Positions 60,970-64,000 of a DNA stretch of 64,000 bases are shown here, piece by piece. The notes beneath the pieces were generated by a model, which saw only the letters and a list, made by a program, of their open reading frames with translations, searched no databases and had not been told where the DNA came from. How positions within the stretch are numbered: the stretch's first letter is position 1; each line of letters begins with the position of its first letter. The stretch comes from Nocardioides sp. JQ2195 (lineage in GTDB: Bacteria; Actinomycetota; Actinomycetes; Propionibacteriales; Nocardioidaceae), in NCBI RefSeq assembly GCF_012272695.1, contig NZ_CP050902.1, positions 2,170,001 through 2,234,000 on the forward strand, in the 5' to 3' direction. The position numbers and the translations under genes are program-made.

Positions 60970-62374
60970 TTCTGTGTAAGGGCCGGTCATTTCAGGTGGG
61001 GGTTGATCCGGTCGGGGTAGACCCGAGCGAGTTGCTCGAGGGCTTGCTTCCAGTTGGTGACGACCTGGCCCTCGACGAGTCGGGGTTTGGCCTTGCGCTC
61101 GGCGGCGGGTTTGCCGCGTTCCTTCTCACGCTCGCGGGCTCGTTTGTCCTCGATGTTGCAGATCGATAGCCACAACAGCTTGATGACCGCGGTGTCGTTG
61201 GGGAACTGGCCTCGGTTCTTGATGATCTTGCGCAGTTGGTAGTTCAACGACTCCATCGAGTTCGTCGTGTAGATCACCCGACGCAGCTCGGGCGGGAACG
61301 CCAGGAATGGGATGAACCGTTCCCATGCGGCGTCCCAGGTCGCGACCGCGTGGCGGTACTTCTGACCCAGCGGGGTGGCCTTGAACGTGTCGAACTCGAC
61401 CCGGGCGGTGTCAGCGTCAACAGCGGTGTAGATCGGCTTGAAGGCTTTGGCGATCGCCTTGCGGTCCTTGTAGTTCACGAACCGCATCGCGGCCCGGATC
61501 AGGTGCACGGTGCAGGTCTGCACGGTCGCTTGCGTCCATGTCGCCTCAATCGCCTCGGCGAAACCGGTGAGCCCGTCGCAGCGCACGATCAGCACGTCGC
61601 GGATGCCGCGGTTGGCCAGGTCGGCGCACACGCCGGCCCAGAACTTCGCGCCCTCAGTGGCTTGGATCCAGATGCCGAGGACGTGCTTGATGCCATCCAT
61701 GTCGACGCCCACGGCGATGTGTGCGGCCTTGTTGATCACGTGCGCACCGTCGCGGACCTTGACGACCAGTGCGTCGAGGTAGATGACCGGGTACAGCGAC
61801 TCCAGCGGGCGGCGCTGCCAGGCCATGATCTCCTCGCCGATCTCGTCGGTGATCTTGCTGATCGTCTCGTGCGAGAGGTCGGTGCCGATCGTCGTGGCGA
61901 GGTGGTGCTGGATGTCGCGGATCGTCATCCCGCCCGCGTAGAGGCTGATGATCATCTCGTCGAGCCCACCGAGCCGGCGTGAGCCCTTGGGGACCAGCCG
62001 CGGGATGAACGTCCCGTCCCGATCCCGCGGGACGTCGAGCGGCACCTCGCCGATCTGAGAGGCCATCGTCTTCGGCGTGGCGCCGTTGCGGGAGTTGGCG
62101 AACAGCGCTGCCTCGGCCGAGCCCTTCTCGTAGCCCCAGATGGTCGGTCAGCTCGGCTTGCAGACCACGTTCGAGTGCGGCCTTGATCAGACCCGGGATG
62201 AGGCCGTCATCGCCGGTCAGTTCCAGATCGCCCGCATCGATGCGGGCGAAGATGTCGTCCAATGCTCCCGACGCGGCCATCTCGGCAGCGACGTCAGAGC
62301 CACGACGATCAGATTGTTCGTCGGTCACGAGGTCCATCATGTTCCTTTCAGATGGACCGATCCCTTACACAGAA
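60970..62374 (-). mobile_element. IS256-family insertion sequence, copy 3, degenerate
   Basis: Ends are inverted repeats TTCTGTGTAAGGGCCGGTC (left) and TTCTGTGTAAGGGATCGGTC (right, complement). No matching target duplication found in the flanks. It lies 255 bp upstream of the secreted protein start and could affect its promoter. Confidence 0.85.
60987..62340 (-). pseudogene. IS256-family transposase, frameshifted
   Basis: The N-terminal part from 62340 (MMDLVTDEQ, ALDDIFARIDAGDLELTG, KAALERGLQAELTDHLG) and the body from about 62066 (ASQIGEVPLDVPRDRDGTFI, YLDALVVKVRDGAHV, VRCDGLTGFAEAIEATW, NSMESLNYQLRKIIKNRG) belong to one protein but lie in different frames. One extra base in a C4 run at 62134-62137 (GGGG where GGG is needed) explains it. 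The DDE residues are intact; a homopolymer sequencing error is an alternative. In other respects an ordinary IS256 transposase of about 417 residues. Confidence 0.82.
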
Positions 62375-62634
62375 GATCTGACACCTCTCGGGTGGGGTCG
62401 CAGCGTTTCGCAACGTCGGAACGAGTTGAGCGGTTGCGGATCGCCCGCCGGATCTCGGCGCAAGAACTCCGCGCGCATACCGAAAGACGGAACCACGTGA
62501 GGCGGACTAGACCGGCTGAGCCAAAACGTGCGAATTTCTCAATCTCAAAGCGCGCCCCCGGGCACCCGCTCTTTACTTCTCCAAACCGCCCCTAGGAAAA
62601 GCCAGAGCGGAACGACCCAACGGAGGGAGGGCGC

Positions 62635-63603
62635 ATGTCTAGAAAACATGCGATCACTGGAGGCCTGTGCGTAAGCATATTGGCAGTAGCACTGGGCGCG
62701 ACCATCACAGACGCGAACTCAGACAGCATCCCCACAAGTCCATACGCTGCGACTATCGCGCCGGAGGTCAGCGACCCACTCGATGCCCTTTTCGACGGAA
62801 CCCCCTTCCGCCAAGCTGTATGGATGAACTTCCAACGGGTCGTTGCTGGCTGTATGAAAATGTACGGTTTTAATTACGCCGCTGCCGCCCCTAGGCCCCA
62901 GTCGGTTGAGCCGGCCAGCCTTCCAGTTGAGGAAAGCACCGCCGGCTCCGATGTCACGTTTCGTGAGACAAAGTCCATGCAGTACAAGATGCCAACCCGC
63001 CAGGCACCCGCCAGCATCGTTGCCGGACCCAGCTCCGCTTACTACCAGGCGCTGCGCGGTGTCACCATCCCATCAGGGCTGGGCTCCAAGGCCCTGAATG
63101 CGTACGACTGGCGGGCCTACGACGGTGTCAACTCGGACAACTTCGGCATCTCAGCCGAAGACACCGGCGGATGCGAAGCTGAGGGCCGCGAACTCGTCTC
63201 TGAACCCGCGTTGCTGGCACTCGAGGAACTCCAAATCCAAGCGGCTCCTCTGGTGGAGGCCATCGGCACTGACCCGATTTACGAAGGACTTCAAGCGGAC
63301 TGGATCGACTGCATGGCCGACCAAGACTACAACTATAGCTCCCCGATCGAGCCAGCCACGACAGCCGCAGTGGAGGCTTCTGACCTATATGAAGCCGGCG
63401 GTACGGCTGGCCAATGGGCTACTCTCGAAGCTGCAGAGGAGGATCTCGCCGAGACCACCGCTGACTGCCTTACGACCACTGGCTATCAAGCCTATCTCGA
63501 TGGCTTGTCTACACAGCCCGAGTGGCTGCAGTTCGTGACTGACAACCAGGAGCTACTCGACTTGGCCGGCGGTCGCACCCTCGCGGTGGGGGGCAACCAA
63601 TGA
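62635..63603 (+). CDS. Secreted hypothetical protein
   Basis: 322 residues from ATG 62635 with GGAGGGAGGGC upstream. A signal peptide (KHAITGGLCVSILAVALGA) is followed by a helical protein with evenly placed Cys motifs: VVAGCMKMYGFNY, TGGCEAEGRELV, WIDCMADQDYNYSSP, TTADCLTTTGYQAYLD. The C..(D/G)(F/Y).Y pattern occurs in uncharacterised exported actinobacterial proteins. Its stop overlaps the next gene. No function can be assigned. Confidence 0.75.
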   Translation: MSRKHAITGGLCVSILAVALGATITDANSDSIPTSPYAATIAPEVSDPLDALFDGTPFRQAVWMNFQRVVAGCMKMYGFNYAAAAPRPQSVEPASLPVEESTAGSDVTFRETKSMQYKMPTRQAPASIVAGPSSAYYQALRGVTIPSGLGSKALNAYDWRAYDGVNSDNFGISAEDTGGCEAEGRELVSEPALLALEELQIQAAPLVEAIGTDPIYEGLQADWIDCMADQDYNYSSPIEPATTAAVEASDLYEAGGTAGQWATLEAAEEDLAETTADCLTTTGYQAYLDGLSTQPEWLQFVTDNQELLDLAGGRTLAVGGNQ

Positions 63604-64000
63604 GCGGATGGACGAGAGCAAGGTTCACGCGCAGTGCGATTGCGTTGGCCATTGGCATCGTAATGATATATCTCGGCGCTTCGTGCGGTGCCCCGATCAG
63701 CGCGAAGATCAAGAACGTCACATGCCGTGGTGCGATCGACAATGTTCATGGGTCTCACCACAACGTGGGACGGATCAACGTCGTCGCGAGTGGGGCGTGC
63801 GTCGGCGCAGCGACTCGCCTCTCGGCTGACATACAACTGCAAAAACGGCTCAGCTCTGGCTGGACTACCGTCGCTGTCTCTGACAGCAGCCAACGCGTCC
63901 TCTATCCCAAGTCGGGGCGCGTGTACAAGTTCTCTGCCAACACTTTCTGTGCATCGGGTGACTACCGAGGAGTGGCGTCGCTTCAAGTTCAGGTCAGGCC
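63600..64000 (+). CDS. Exported hypothetical protein, truncated by window end
   Basis: ATG 63600 overlaps the upstream stop (ATGA). 133 residues are visible: an N-terminal basic/hydrophobic segment (RFTRSAIALAIGIVMIYLGA) followed by Cys and Gly residues, then a beta-rich part (ATRLSADIQLQKRLSSGWTT, SGRVYKFSANTFCASGDYRG). Probably co-expressed with the secreted protein before it. No family recognised. Confidence 0.6.
   Translation, partial: MSGWTRARFTRSAIALAIGIVMIYLGASCGAPISAKIKNVTCRGAIDNVHGSHHNVGRINVVASGACVGAATRLSADIQLQKRLSSGWTTVAVSDSSQRVLYPKSGRVYKFSANTFCASGDYRGVASLQVQVR

Overview
The window is high-GC actinobacterial DNA, most like Nocardioides or a close relative. Pointers are an SsgA-family cell-division regulator, a Cys-type leader peptide before a sulfite reductase-zinc ribbon-APS reductase operon, a DUF3046 gene next to recA-recX under a LexA box of the actinobacterial type, YCII/YCII/ECF sigma and CitA/CitB-type modules, and a Gly-Cys-Val tRNA cluster. 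All identifications come from reading the sequence and from family knowledge; no search was run.

Layout. (1) 1-30460 is an accessory block, visibly less GC-rich, with nearly all genes on the minus strand and several insertion sequences. It carries a catabolic cluster (about 4.8-25 kb) matching the lower half of the pyridine pathway of nicotine degradation known from Arthrobacter plasmid pAO1. The parts are a three-subunit molybdenum hydroxylase (large subunit 4854-7262; FAD and 2Fe-2S subunits 13957-15362), 2,6-dihydroxypseudooxynicotine hydrolase (12656-13732), 2,6-dihydroxypyridine 3-monooxygenase (18529-19728), a cyclase/formamidase-like hydrolase, a Dabb protein, a nitrilase-fold omega-amidase candidate, CoxG, XdhC and MoaE for cofactor maturation, a PucR-type regulator, a class III aminotransferase and an amidase. 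No nicotine dehydrogenase or 6-hydroxynicotine oxidase is in the window; they could lie beyond position 1, or the pathway could start from another pyridine. A hydantoinase A fragment and an orphan ABC substrate-binding protein lie at the open end. A triply damaged IS3 element and an IS110 remnant sit between them and the catabolic genes. IS256 and IS630 copies lie near the right edge, which ends at the 3' side of a tRNA-Val(CAC) gene, a classic island junction.

(2) 30461-53900 is conserved chromosome: tRNAs, ssgA-like, aminodeoxychorismate lyase, a TetR/P450 divergent pair with a clear operator, a potassium channel, YihY, YCII-YCII-ECF sigma, a two-component system, glyA, the sulfate-assimilation operon with its leader peptide, HipA-like kinase/DUF3037/PPK2, recX-recA, a DinB-methyltransferase fusion and acetyltransferases.

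(3) About 54000-64000 is a second accessory block. It holds a secreted DNRLRE/Vps62-like protein split by an IS256 element with a perfect 9-bp target duplication, followed by an orphan paralogous C-terminal cassette. Each C-terminal end is translationally coupled to a small membrane protein, an architecture like a polymorphic toxin/immunity locus. A further frameshifted IS256 element and two secreted or membrane-anchored hypothetical proteins close the window.
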